Source: Cognatundibacterium rivi (GTDB lineage: Bacteria; Pseudomonadota; Gammaproteobacteria; Burkholderiales; Burkholderiaceae_D). From it: a stretch of DNA of 64,000 bases. The notes beneath the pieces are model-generated. The model was given only the letters and a program-made list of their open reading frames with translations, was not told the DNA's origin and did not search any database. The stretch covers positions 186,001 to 250,000 of the forward strand of contig NZ_JAGSPK010000004.1 of assembly GCF_018139565.1 (NCBI RefSeq), given 5' to 3'. Shown piece by piece: positions 8,519 to 16,308 of the stretch (position 1 is its first letter; each line of letters begins with the position of its first letter). A program made the position numbers and the translations under genes.

Positions 8519-9244
8519 TTCACTAGCCACGGGCGCCTGTGCTTCGGACATCTTATCCAACTTCTTTAGTCGCGCTATGGAACGATCATTTTTTTTCTTG
8601 ATGTCAAACATGGCTTTATAGATAGCTAGGGCATCATCAGTTTCCTCGCTACAGCGACTTTCAATCGAACTAAAATCTTTGCTTTCATACATATCCCAAA
8701 CAGATTTCCCTGATTCAAGTTTTTTTCCATTCAGGTACTTCTGGTATAAGGCCGACTTGGTCTTTGGATAAGAAAAATATGCCTGATTGAATGAAAACTG
8801 ACAATATGTTGCGGTCGACAAATCTATCTGGCGACAACCACATAACAGATCGTAGATCCTGTCTTGGCTAGCGATTGAGCTTGAAGAAAGTCGTGCTAAT
8901 AAGGCTGGTACGTCGCTGTGAGAAATACCAATGCCTGCAAGCATTAAAGAACCTGCCTGATCTTTTGCCTCAATAGATCTCCATTCTTGCTGGAACAGCT
9001 GAAATATCTCGCGTAGCACTGCCTCTTCTCCGCCTAAATTCCACTCCCAAATGTTGTGTTTTTTGCCAACACGATCCTGCATGGGATAGTAGGTCTGAAA
9101 TGAGCCCCCAAGAATTTTGTGGCCCGGCAATACCGGAGAAAACATCATTCCTCCAGGAGTCTTTCGGGTCCGGTCGTTGACTGGGACATAGTATTCAAGG
9201 TCAAAGAAAATGACCTTTGTTTTGTCCGGATAGAATCGAAGCAT
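8513..9244 (-). CDS. Putative DEDD-type 3'-5' exonuclease fold protein (integron cassette B)
   Basis: This is a 243-residue protein of no family I can name with certainty. The start at 9244 is chosen because translation further upstream reads through the attC site; the ATG is 15 bases inside the cassette. Three spaced features resemble an RNase H-like exonuclease. VIFFDLEYYVP has the D-x-E of motif I near residue 15. SLMLAGIGISHSDVPALLARL is like the second-Asp motif. The C-terminal EETDDALAIYKAMF, after RQIDLSTATYCQF, resembles the last acidic motif. This is inference from pattern, not from a database match. The stop codon lies in R'' of its attC, as usual for cassette genes. Confidence 0.6.
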   Translation of the reverse strand: MLRFYPDKTKVIFFDLEYYVPVNDRTRKTPGGMMFSPVLPGHKILGGSFQTYYPMQDRVGKKHNIWEWNLGGEEAVLREIFQLFQQEWRSIEAKDQAGSLMLAGIGISHSDVPALLARLSSSSIASQDRIYDLLCGCRQIDLSTATYCQFSFNQAYFSYPKTKSALYQKYLNGKKLESGKSVWDMYESKDFSSIESRCSEETDDALAIYKAMFDIKKKNDRSIARLKKLDKMSEAQAPVASEI

Positions 9245-9252
9245 ATTGTGCA

Positions 9253-9351
9253 ATCTAACGTTTGACGTGAGAGGCCGCAGTAGCGGCGTAGCTGCGAAGG
9301 GAACCCACAAGCGCAGCTTGTTGGCGGTTCCTCTCGACGGAATTGTTAGGC
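9253..9351 (-). repeat. attC of cassette C
   Basis: On the minus strand R'' is GCCTAAC (9345-9351) and R' is GTTAGAT (9253-9259). The inner boxes are AGAGG and CCTCTC with flanking partial pairing, and a GC-rich central stem lies between. The R'' contains the stop codon of the cassette C gene. TTAGAT opens cassette B, which ends in the complementary R'' ATCTAAT. Length is 99 bases. Confidence 0.88.
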
Positions 9352-9663
9352 AATACGTGAACAGGGTTGAATTCCATTCGCCCACTCATCTTCATTCATT
9401 TCGAGTTGGTGGCAAGTCCTCTCAATGTGCAGGCCAGTTTTTTTGAAGAAGACAGCATCTATTTGCCTAAGTGCATACATGCCAGTTCGACTAAAAAAAT
9501 CAGTGTGTTCGTTAATGTCGAATGATCCACCAGAGGAAGCTGCCCATATCTTTATGAAAGACTCCAGCCTGAAATATTTGTGCTTTTCATCCTCGGATAG
9601 AGCGCCAATCAAATAACTGACTCTGTCGCCAGTTGATTGCCCATACTCTTCAAGATTTTTCAT
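9346..9663 (-). CDS. Hypothetical protein (integron cassette C)
   Basis: This is a small acidic protein of 105 residues that I do not recognise. It begins MKNLEEYGQSTGDRVSYLIG and contains the aromatic-rich stretch YFRLESFIKIWAASSGG, with no signal peptide, membrane segment or metal motif. A good ribosome-binding site (GGATGAAG) precedes the ATG at 9663, 34 bases inside the cassette. The TAA stop falls in the R'' box of its attC. Its composition is AT-rich compared with kup and kdpE. It is a real gene by cassette architecture and translation signals, of unknown function. Confidence 0.7.
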   Translation of the reverse strand: MKNLEEYGQSTGDRVSYLIGALSEDEKHKYFRLESFIKIWAASSGGSFDINEHTDFFSRTGMYALRQIDAVFFKKTGLHIERTCHQLEMNEDEWANGIQPCSRIA

Positions 9664-9691
9664 TTCTTCATCCTTTAGTAAATGTTGATAT

Positions 9692-9758
9692 GCCTAACGC
9701 CAAGGTTAACCGGCAAAAATGCGAATCATTTTTGTCCGTGTTGAACCGCCAGTTAGGC
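9692..9758 (-). repeat. attC of cassette D
   Basis: This 67-base site has near-perfect attC architecture. On the minus strand R'' is GCCTAAC and R' is GTTAGGC. L'' GGCGGTTCAAC pairs with L' GTTAACCGGC-type bases, and the central AAAAATG/CATTTTT stem is exact. R'' contains the stop codon of the cassette D gene, and TTAGGC of R' opens cassette C, which ends in the complementary GCCTAAC. Confidence 0.92.
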
Positions 9759-10586
9759 CTCACCGATCACCTCATCAAGGCGAATAACTGTAAGAGCATC
9801 GGCAAATTGCACGAGGCCATTTGCCGCCGATTCATTACCGCTTATCTGTTCAGGTAGGTTCCCAGAGCTACTTTTGATTTGTGCCAACAATTTAGCGACT
9901 TGGCCGATAGCTTCATCTGTGGAAGATTGACGCAGACGGCTCACCAACAAGGTAGCGAATTCGTCAGCCTTGATCGCGCGCCCAACCACCGGTTCGCTAC
10001 ACCAGATTGGATCTGATTGTCTCTGGTCGAAGTAGATGTAGTGCTTGCTGTTGTCCGAGAACTCAGAGGGGCATGACGAAAAATCAACGAGACGAAGAGG
10101 CTCCAGACTCACTTCTACCTCGTACAACGCAGCTTTATCAAAGAGCATCGGGCAAGCGTAGTACACCATGGCGCCATGGTTCTTGCTCAAGTTGTATAGC
10201 AGTTCGTGCTGTGAGAAACCTGTGTTGTCGTTTTTCGTGGTGTCAAGACTAGCTCGGTAATACGGTTTACTCCTGATCTGGGGCGGGTTCTTTTTCTGAT
10301 TCTTCTGAAGTTCGTTGACTACTTTGAATTGAAGGAAGTACGCAACGAAGGTTCGCTTTAGCTTGTACCCGTTTTCCATGGCGCTGGACTTCATCTGCTC
10401 GAAAAAGTCTTCGTCCGAAATCTCAGTCATCGCATACGCTTGATCGAAGCCTAGGAAGACCTCCTTCTGCGGAGAGTACTTAAAGAAACTGAACTTCCCT
10501 GTCGGGCCTACGCCATATGTCTCCCGTATCAGCTTCATCAAAGGCTGGTGGTAGTGCATCTCCAGCACCGTTTCTGAGATTGCCAT
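9753..10586 (-). CDS. Hypothetical protein (integron cassette D, first in array)
   Basis: This is a soluble 277-residue protein I cannot assign. It begins MAISETVLEMHYHQPLMKLI after a strong ribosome-binding site (GGAAGGA). It contains FSFFKYSPQKEVFLGFDQAY near the N terminus, a lysine/asparagine-rich segment near residue 95, and LFDKAALYEVEVSLEPLRLVDFS in the middle. The phrase HYIYFDQ and the spacing of short beta-like stretches suggest an alpha/beta domain, but no catalytic motif is clear. It is the first cassette, so it sits closest to the putative cassette promoter. Its stop lies in R'' of its attC. Confidence 0.68.
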   Translation of the reverse strand: MAISETVLEMHYHQPLMKLIRETYGVGPTGKFSFFKYSPQKEVFLGFDQAYAMTEISDEDFFEQMKSSAMENGYKLKRTFVAYFLQFKVVNELQKNQKKNPPQIRSKPYYRASLDTTKNDNTGFSQHELLYNLSKNHGAMVYYACPMLFDKAALYEVEVSLEPLRLVDFSSCPSEFSDNSKHYIYFDQRQSDPIWCSEPVVGRAIKADEFATLLVSRLRQSSTDEAIGQVAKLLAQIKSSSGNLPEQISGNESAANGLVQFADALTVIRLDEVIGEA

Positions 10587-10636
10587 TTATTCCTTCCTCT
10601 GTTTGTTTTGCGCGGACTAACGTGCGATCCTTTGAG

Positions 10637-10710
10637 GCCTAACGTGTTTTAATTTTCATTTTGCAACATTAACCGTCAATGATCAAACTGTCAATATGTT
10701 GCAATTCCCT
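10637..10710 (-). other. Putative integron attI region
   Basis: The array starts at GTTAGGC (minus strand, 10643-10637), the junction where cassette D was inserted. Just upstream lies a 9-base inverted repeat TTGCAACAT/ATGTTGCAA (10661-10669 and 10696-10704) enclosing two direct GTCAAT copies. An attI site with integrase-binding direct repeats is expected exactly here, between intI and the first cassette. The assignment rests on position. Confidence 0.6.
10666..10694 (-). promoter_or_regulatory. Putative cassette promoter Pc
   Basis: On the minus strand a perfect -35 box TTGACA (10694-10689) is followed after 17 bases by TAATGT (10671-10666) as a weaker -10 box. It points into cassette D and could drive the whole array. 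It is inferred from sequence match and spacing only. Confidence 0.5.
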
Positions 10711-10750
10711 TGAAAACCGCATGAATATTAGCTGCATTTGTTTATACTGA

Positions 10751-10981
10751 CTAAATAAGCAGTGCAAACAAATCGACAAAAACATCATCCCTCAAAAACC
10801 GTGCTTGCTGGATCAGGTGCGCGAACGTTTGCGTTATCAGCACTACCGCTTCGCAACTGAAAAACCATGCGTACTGGATACGTTTCTTCATACGCAGGCA
10901 ACAGACAAAATCATCCTAAAAACGGCATGTGAAAAGCTCGTTTTCTGCATACTCCCCCCTGTTTTTAAGAAAATACCCTAA
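10751..10981 (+). pseudogene. intI: Integron integrase intI, N-terminal fragment
   Basis: A frame without a start codon reads PQKPCLLDQVRERLRYQHY and then FATEKPCVLDT. This matches the N-terminal SAM-like domain of integron tyrosine recombinases, where LLDQVRERIRYxHYSxRTExxYV is conserved. Similarity fades after about residue 45 of the frame. The reading runs into repeat copy 2 at 10948 and stops at 10981. The catalytic domain with its R-H-R-Y residues and the integron-specific patch is absent. The fragment is divergent from the cassettes, as expected. Integrase function is lost at this locus. Confidence 0.82.
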
Positions 10982-11030
10982 ATCTCAGCAGAAACATTGG
11001 GCCTGTAGATATACCCCGGGGAGTATATTT
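10948..11030 (-). repeat. Dispersed repeat R, copy 2 (right border of integron remnant)
   Basis: This has the same order of blocks as copy 1 and lies in the same orientation. CATACTCCCCCC is followed by the shared CTGTTTTTAAGAAAA, an ACCCTAAA...TTGGG stem region, and CCCCGGGGAGTATATTT. By eye about four of five bases match copy 1. It interrupts the intI fragment and is followed 41 bases later by the end of kdpE. Confidence 0.85.
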
Positions 11031-11071
11031 GGGGTGTTTTGAGGGGCTTGCGTTAGTCAGCGATGCGAGTG

Positions 11072-11758
11072 CTAGATGGCGGCCAGGCGATAGCCGACGC
11101 CGGTTTCTGTCAGCAGGTAGCGGGGTTCTGTCGGGTTGTCTTCGATTTTTGCCCGCAGCTGCGCCATGTAGAGTCGCAGATAATGCGTGTGGTCGATGAA
11201 TTCTTCGCCCCAGACGTCGACCAGCAGCTGGCGGTGCGTGACGACTTTGCCGCTGCTGCGCACCAGGCGTGCGAGTAAGCTGAATTCGGTTTTGGTCAGA
11301 TGCAGAACCTGGCCGTGGCGTTCGACCAGGCGGGTGCTCAGGTCGATGTGTAAGCCATCCAGTGTGTATTCGGTCGTGGCGGCGGGCACGTTGGTGCCCC
11401 GGTGTCGCAAGGCGACCCGGATGCGCGCGAGCATTTCACCGACGCTGAATGGCTTGGTCAGATAATCGTCTGCACCGGCATCCAGCAGGGCAATTTTTTC
11501 GGTTTCCTGATGTCTGGCTGAAACGATCAGAATCGGCAGATTGCTTTGCTTGCGCACATGGCGCACCAGGTCTGCGCCATTACCATCGGGCAGGCCCAGA
11601 TCGAGCACCATCACATCCGGTAACACATGTTTTAAGATGGCGCTGGCCTCGCTGATCGAGACTGCGGTTTGCACTGTAAAGCCTTCGACGGACAGCGACG
11701 CGTAAATGAGAGAGCGTATCTCTTTGTCGTCTTCCACCACTAACACGCGAATGCTCAT
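11072..11758 (-). CDS. kdpE: OmpR-type response regulator KdpE
   Basis: This response regulator of 228 residues has a receiver domain with acidic pair E9-D10-D11, phosphoacceptor D53 (VMVLDLGLPDGNG) and K103 in LTKPFS. A C-terminal winged helix of the OmpR class follows (HLTKTEFSLLARLV, YLLTETGVGYRL). In its family it is phosphorylated by KdpD and activates potassium uptake genes. The start at 11758 overlaps the kdpD stop by four bases (ATGA), so the two are translationally coupled. A longer upstream frame only reads through kdpD. No kdpFABC genes are in the window, while kup lies downstream on the same strand. Confidence 0.92.
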   Translation of the reverse strand: MSIRVLVVEDDKEIRSLIYASLSVEGFTVQTAVSISEASAILKHVLPDVMVLDLGLPDGNGADLVRHVRKQSNLPILIVSARHQETEKIALLDAGADDYLTKPFSVGEMLARIRVALRHRGTNVPAATTEYTLDGLHIDLSTRLVERHGQVLHLTKTEFSLLARLVRSSGKVVTHRQLLVDVWGEEFIDHTHYLRLYMAQLRAKIEDNPTEPRYLLTETGVGYRLAAI

Positions 11759-13326
11759 GACAGCTCTCCCGCGACGATGGGTGGCTGCGCATCCAGCGGT
11801 AACTGTAAGCTGAATTCGCTGCCGCCTTCCTGCGGCTGGTTCAGCACCAGATTGCCGCCATGCACAGTTGCGATGGCTTTGCAAACGGCGAGCCCGAGTC
11901 CTGAGCCACGCTGGCTGCTGCGATCGGTGTGATCGCCACGCACATACGGTTCAAAAATACTGAGTTGTTCGTGTTCCGGTATGCCTTTGCCGCTGTCTTT
12001 CACCGAGATCCGCATCCATTGCTGATGGTGATCGGCATTGTGTTCATCAGAACCTTGTGATCCCTGTATGCTGACGCGCAGTTGTATGTCGCCATCGGTG
12101 TATTTCAGGGCGTTTTCCAATAAATTTGCCAGCAGTTGCGAAATCAACACCGGATCGACTCTGACCAATGGCAGGCCTTTCGGAAGCTGAAGCTGAAGCT
12201 GAATGCGTTTGTCGGTGTCATGTTGACGCACCCGTGCCAGCACGCTGCCGATGATTTCTTCTATGGATTCCCAATCCCGCACCAGCGATTGCGGCGTGTT
12301 TTCCAGCCGCACCAGTTGCAGGGTGTTTTCTGTCAGCGCTGATAAATATCCGGCTTCTTTGATGATGCTGTCGAGCAGGTGTTCTTGTTCGGCTGTGCTG
12401 AGTTTGGCATGCTGAAGTTGCAGCGCGGATGCGGCACCAACGACGACGGCTAACGGTGTTCGCAAATCATGCGAGACCGCCGCTAAAAATATGCCCTGTA
12501 ATTGCTGGCGCTCTGTTTCGCGTTGCGCGGCCAGAATGCTGGCGTTCAGCCGCAAACGCAACAGCGCCTGCGCCAGTATCGTACAAAGGGCTTCGGCATG
12601 CTGGCGGCCGCTGCTGTCATCGCCGGCAACGGCTTGTATGCATACTGCGCCCAGCATTTGCCCGTGCGGGTATTGATCGCCTATGGGTAAATACCATGCA
12701 TCCAGATCAGACCAGCGGTTGGTGCCAGCGCCGATCACGCTGCCTTCTTTCATGCAGCACACCATGCCATCACGGATGGTCGCGGGCAGTTCATCGCGGC
12801 AGTGTAAGTTGCCGCTGGCATCGTTCAGGCACAGCAGATTCGGTCCGGCAAACGACGCGTCAAATGCTTGTTGCCCCAGCGCTGAAATATCTTCGGCGGT
12901 CTTGCATGCGGCGAGTTGCACTGCCAGATGTTGTAACTGGCGTGCGCGTTGCTCGTTCAGATGCGCGATCTCGGTTTCGCGGCGCAAACCGGATGTCAGA
13001 TGATGGATCACCAGGGCCAGTACCATCATCGTGATCAGCGCAATCAAATGTTCTGACTGATCGATGCGAAAGGTCCAGCGCGGTGGTACAAAAAAGAAAT
13101 TCAGCGCAGCGACTGCAGCGAGCGCGCAGCTGACCGAATAAACCCAGCTCAACCGGTATGCCGCAATCACCACCGCCAGCACATAGATCATCGACTGGCT
13201 GGTGAGTGACACATACGGGTCAATCAGCGCATTGACGCCGCTGGCGGATGCCAGCAGTAAGAGGACGGAAAAACTATCCTTTAACGGAGAATGTGGTCGC
13301 TGCAGGAGGGCGGTGAGTTTGTTCAT
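11755..13326 (-). CDS. kdpD: Short KdpD-like sensor histidine kinase
   Basis: This membrane histidine kinase of 523 residues has four hydrophobic helices (about 15-110) forming a DUF4118-type KdpD membrane domain. A GAF-like region follows (about 130-255), then a kinase core with the phosphoacceptor H286 in AAVSHDLRTPLAV, an N box LLENALKYTDG and a G box RGSGLGLAV. Full-length KdpD has about 900 residues; the N-terminal cytoplasmic KdpD and USP domains are missing here. The gene starts cleanly with no sign of a lost 5' part, so this is a naturally short form. It is coupled to kdpE. A potassium-related signal is inferred from family and from kup nearby. Confidence 0.88.
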   Translation of the reverse strand: MNKLTALLQRPHSPLKDSFSVLLLLASASGVNALIDPYVSLTSQSMIYVLAVVIAAYRLSWVYSVSCALAAVAALNFFFVPPRWTFRIDQSEHLIALITMMVLALVIHHLTSGLRRETEIAHLNEQRARQLQHLAVQLAACKTAEDISALGQQAFDASFAGPNLLCLNDASGNLHCRDELPATIRDGMVCCMKEGSVIGAGTNRWSDLDAWYLPIGDQYPHGQMLGAVCIQAVAGDDSSGRQHAEALCTILAQALLRLRLNASILAAQRETERQQLQGIFLAAVSHDLRTPLAVVVGAASALQLQHAKLSTAEQEHLLDSIIKEAGYLSALTENTLQLVRLENTPQSLVRDWESIEEIIGSVLARVRQHDTDKRIQLQLQLPKGLPLVRVDPVLISQLLANLLENALKYTDGDIQLRVSIQGSQGSDEHNADHHQQWMRISVKDSGKGIPEHEQLSIFEPYVRGDHTDRSSQRGSGLGLAVCKAIATVHGGNLVLNQPQEGGSEFSLQLPLDAQPPIVAGELS

Positions 13327-13412
13327 TCGACCAGCGTACCACAGCCTATATTAAGAAAGCATCAGGATTTCTGAGCAGCACGCATTGCATTAATCACTTG
13401 CGTTCTGTGGAT

Positions 13413-13449
13413 GGAAAAACAGCGCCAGTCGATTGCCCGACTGGCGCTG
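13413..13449 (-). terminator. Terminator of the uronate dehydrogenase gene
   Basis: The perfect 12-base arms CAGCGCCAGTCG and CGACTGGCGCTG have a 6-base loop. On the minus strand they are followed by TTTTT, right after the udh stop. It separates udh from kdpD downstream. Confidence 0.88.
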
Positions 13450-13479
13450 CTGAGGTAGTCAATGACGACGAGCCTTGAC

Positions 13480-14304
13480 TTAGGGTTTGTATTGCGGGCC
13501 GCTCAGAATAAAGCCGCCGCCCTGATATGTGCTGCCGACATCATCGGCATCGGGATAGCGACCGGTATCGGGGAATAAATGCGCAAATTTGTCTGAGCTG
13601 TCTTGTGGTTCGTAGCCCAGATGCGAGGCCGCGTGATTGCTCCACCATTTTTCACGGTTGTCGGAAACGCCGAATACGATGGTGTAGCCAACGCGCGGGG
13701 TGAAGGCTGCGCAACGCAGTAATTCAACTAAATCGTCATAGCTCAGATAGGTCGTCAGCATGCGGCGATTGGCCGGCGCAGGGAAGGCCGAGCCTATGCG
13801 TACGCACACGGTTTCGATGCCAACGCGGTCGTAGTAATAGCGTGACAGGCTTTCACCAAAACATTTACTGACGCCGTAAATACCATCCGGACGTGGTGGC
13901 ATTGTCGCATCAATGAAATCAGTGGTTTTGTAAAAACCGATAGTGTGGTTGGAGCTGGCGAAAATCACGCGGCGTACTTTGTGATGATGCGCCGCTTCGT
14001 AGATGTTGTAGGTGCCTTGAATGTTGGCACGCATAATATCTTCAAAACTGGCTTCAACCGAAATGCCGCCGAAATGCAGAATCAGTTCTACATCTTTCAC
14101 CAGATCCATCACCGCTGCTTTGTCGGCGAGATCGCATTGCACGACTTCTTCGCCTTCTTGCGCAGCACCCAGATCGGCCAGATCGCTGACGCGTAAAATA
14201 TCAGTCCAGTCTTTCAGTTTTTCACGCAGAATTTTTCCCAGACCGCCAGCGGCGCCGGTTAGCAATATACGGTGAAAGGGTTTTGCTGCAACTTGCTTGT
14301 CCAT
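13480..14304 (-). CDS. udh: Uronate dehydrogenase
   Basis: This is a cytosolic NAD-dependent enzyme of 274 residues that oxidises galacturonate or glucuronate to the aldarolactone, the first step of the oxidative uronate pathway. It is an extended-type short-chain dehydrogenase. The nucleotide-binding motif LLTGAAGGLGKIL lies at 14-26, SSNHTIG at 118-124, and the catalytic Y143-x3-K147 in YGVSK. Length and the NREKWWSNHAASHLGY segment match known uronate dehydrogenases. It lies downstream of the galactarate dehydratase gene on the same strand, 129 bases apart, and is followed by its own terminator. Confidence 0.93.
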   Translation of the reverse strand: MDKQVAAKPFHRILLTGAAGGLGKILREKLKDWTDILRVSDLADLGAAQEGEEVVQCDLADKAAVMDLVKDVELILHFGGISVEASFEDIMRANIQGTYNIYEAAHHHKVRRVIFASSNHTIGFYKTTDFIDATMPPRPDGIYGVSKCFGESLSRYYYDRVGIETVCVRIGSAFPAPANRRMLTTYLSYDDLVELLRCAAFTPRVGYTIVFGVSDNREKWWSNHAASHLGYEPQDSSDKFAHLFPDTGRYPDADDVGSTYQGGGFILSGPQYKP

Positions 14305-14433
14305 AGTTTCCTCTTTTTTATTTTGTGTAATGAATCGTGTCAGTTAGTGATGCGTGTGTGATGCATTTTTGATGCATTTGATTAACCTGCGCCGCCACTG
14401 CCATTGCTGCTGACAGCGCATTGAAATAAGCGA

Positions 14434-15987
14434 TCAGGTGATTGGAGCCGGGTTGAACAAAACCAGCGCGTTATGGAGTTTCCATTGTTCCGCCCAGGTT
14501 TTTTTCCCGCTGGCGACATCCAGCATCATGTGGAATAGTTCCCAGCCTATATCTTCTATCGTCGCGTCGCCAGTCGCAATTTTGCCGGCATTAATGTCCA
14601 TCAGATCATGCCAGCGTCGCGCCAGATCATCGCGTGTCGCCACTTTAATTACGGGTACTGGTGCCAGGCCATAAGGCGTTCCACGGCCTGTGGTAAAGAT
14701 ATGCAGATTCATTCCGGCTGCGACTTGCAAGGTGCCGCAAATAAAATCACTGGCAGGTGTTGCTGCATAAATCAAACCGCGCTGCTGAAGTTTTTCACCG
14801 GGCGATAACACGCCTGAAATTGGTGATGAGCCCGATTTAACGATGGACCCCATCGCTTTTTCAACGATGTTAGAAAGGCCGCCTTTTTTGTTGCCCGGAG
14901 TCGTGTTGGCGCTGCGGTCTGCACCGCCGCGTTTCAGATAATCGTCATACCATTGCATTTCTTTGATCATGGCATTCGCGACTTCCGGACTTGTGGCGCG
15001 CGAAGTCAGCTGATCGATGCCATCGCGTACTTCTGTCACTTCAGAAAACATCACGCTGGCACCAGCGCGGACTAACAAGTCGGTGGCAAAACCGACTGCT
15101 GGGTTCGCGGTTACGCCAGAAAACGCATCGCTGCCGCCGCATTGCACGCCAACGACCAGATCAGAAGCAGGGCACACCTCGCGCTGACGTTGATTCAGTA
15201 TCGTTAATTGTGCTTTGGCCTGCTCCATGATGGAGTGAATCATCGATTGAAAACCAACATGGGCAGCATCTTGCAGGCAGACAACGGGAGGCTGCGCTTC
15301 ATTCTTAATCGGGAAACTACCGGCCGGAAAGAGTTTGGCTGGTTGTAGTTTTTCACAGCCGAGGCTGACGACCATTGCCTGTCCGCCGAAGTTAGGGTTG
15401 CGGGCGATATTTCTGATAGTGCGAATCGGGATTTCGGCACCCGGCGCATCAATCGCAACGCCGCAGCCGTAGGTATGTTCAATTCCAATTACGTCATCAA
15501 CGTTAGGGAAGTCCGGCAGTAATTCTGCCTTGATACGTTTGACCGCATGTTCGACGACACCAGAAACACATTGCACAGTGGTTGTGATGGCGAGGATGTT
15601 GCGCGTGCCTACGCTGCCATCGTCGTTCCGGTAGCCCATGAAAGTATGACCTTCGAGCGGAGGCAACGGTGTTGGCGTTACGGTTGCCATCGGCAGATTG
15701 TCGAGTACGCGGGCATCCGGCATACGGATTAATGTTTCATTGAGCCACTGACCACGTTTGACATCGGTGTTGGTGTAGCCAATCGTCACGTTATAACGCC
15801 GGATGGCGCTGCCTTCGGGTAAATCTGCTAATGCGACTTTATGTCCTTGGGGCACATGATCAATAAGTTCCAGAGCGCAGGGAAACACGGTATGTGCCGG
15901 CAGCCCTCCATCATTGACGACGATGGCGACGTTGTCATCGTCGTGCATCTTGATATACAAGGGTTTTTGCTCTGAAGTAAGCTGCAT
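14434..15987 (-). CDS. garD: Galactarate dehydratase (UxaA/GarD family)
   Basis: This is a cytosolic metal-dependent hydro-lyase of 517 residues that turns galactarate into 5-keto-4-deoxyglucarate. The N-terminal SAF-like domain includes [16 protein letters not shown]. The catalytic part carries [17 protein letters not shown], the cysteine motif [15 protein letters not shown] and LGCEKLQP. Sequence order and length resemble E. coli GarD (523 residues) more than altronate dehydratase UxaA (about 495). The presence of uronate dehydrogenase, but no tagaturonate reductase, also favours galactarate as substrate. It is divergent from the gntR gene at 16364 with operator-like palindromes between them. 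Confidence 0.88.
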   Translation of the reverse strand: MQLTSEQKPLYIKMHDDDNVAIVVNDGGLPAHTVFPCALELIDHVPQGHKVALADLPEGSAIRRYNVTIGYTNTDVKRGQWLNETLIRMPDARVLDNLPMATVTPTPLPPLEGHTFMGYRNDDGSVGTRNILAITTTVQCVSGVVEHAVKRIKAELLPDFPNVDDVIGIEHTYGCGVAIDAPGAEIPIRTIRNIARNPNFGGQAMVVSLGCEKLQPAKLFPAGSFPIKNEAQPPVVCLQDAAHVGFQSMIHSIMEQAKAQLTILNQRQREVCPASDLVVGVQCGGSDAFSGVTANPAVGFATDLLVRAGASVMFSEVTEVRDGIDQLTSRATSPEVANAMIKEMQWYDDYLKRGGADRSANTTPGNKKGGLSNIVEKAMGSIVKSGSSPISGVLSPGEKLQQRGLIYAATPASDFICGTLQVAAGMNLHIFTTGRGTPYGLAPVPVIKVATRDDLARRWHDLMDINAGKIATGDATIEDIGWELFHMMLDVASGKKTWAEQWKLHNALVLFNPAPIT

Positions 15988-16048
15988 AGTGGATCCTTTG
16001 CCTGGTTTTGCGCTGGTGTTATTTGGGCTGGCACAAAATTTTAAAAAA

Positions 16049-16062
16049 TTGGTCAGGCCAGA
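16049..16062. promoter_or_regulatory. FadR-type operator 1 (garD side)
   Basis: TTGGTCAGGCCAGA is a near-palindrome of the TGGTCnGACCA type used by FadR-family GntR proteins. It lies 62 bases upstream of the garD start codon. Two similar sites lie near the divergent gntR gene. Confidence 0.6.
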
Positions 16063-16288
16063 TGATAACTGGATAGACCGAAATGCGCTGATGTCACAAA
16101 ATATTTTTATTGGAGTCGATATGCGTAATTTGGCAGATTAGTTGAATTTTTAGAGTTAATTTCATTTAAATTCAATGGTTTATCGCATTTTGTCTGGGGG
16201 TGTTGCGGCTGTTTCGCTATAATCTTTGGTGCCGAATTTGTGGCGAGTATGCCACTATGATAAATTTTTGGCTAGTCCAGATTGATGT

Positions 16289-16303
16289 TTTGGTCAGACC
16301 AAA
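16289..16303. promoter_or_regulatory. FadR-type operator 2 (perfect palindrome)
   Basis: TTTGGTCAGACCAAA is a perfect palindrome around a central A, 61 bases upstream of the gntR start codon. It is the strongest of three related sites in the 376-base garD-gntR gap. The rest of that gap is AT-rich and shows no gene. Confidence 0.7.
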
Positions 16304-16308
16304 TTAGA

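Larger units (their letters stand above)
7300..10947 (-). mobile_element. Integron remnant: intI fragment, attI, four gene cassettes and a partial fifth
   Basis: Gene cassettes run on the minus strand from an insertion point at 10643. The integrase fragment reads divergently on the plus strand, which is the normal integron layout. In an array, the last six bases of each R' box (TTRRRY) belong to the next cassette and must complement that cassette's own R'' box. This holds four times: TTAGGC with GCCTAA (cassette D), TTAGGC with GCCTAA (C), TTAGAT with ATCTAA (B) and TTATGC with GCATAA (A). Cassette spans are D 9698-10642, C 9259-9697, B 8434-9258 and A 7437-8433. A fifth begins at 7436 and is broken off near repeat copy 1. 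The integrase is cut off near repeat copy 2. The boundaries of the whole remnant are inferred. Confidence 0.88.

Noticed and set aside
9253-9385. N-terminal extension of the cassette B protein
   Set aside because: The open frame continues to 9385, but this stretch is the attC site of the preceding cassette; the ATG at 9244 is the cassette start.
10751-10981. A functional integrase
   Set aside because: Only the N-terminal part is present, there is no start codon, and the catalytic R-H-R-Y domain is missing.
7216-11030. CRISPR array formed by the R repeats
   Set aside because: Copies are kilobases apart, imperfect and occur in both orientations; there is no regular spacing and no cas gene.
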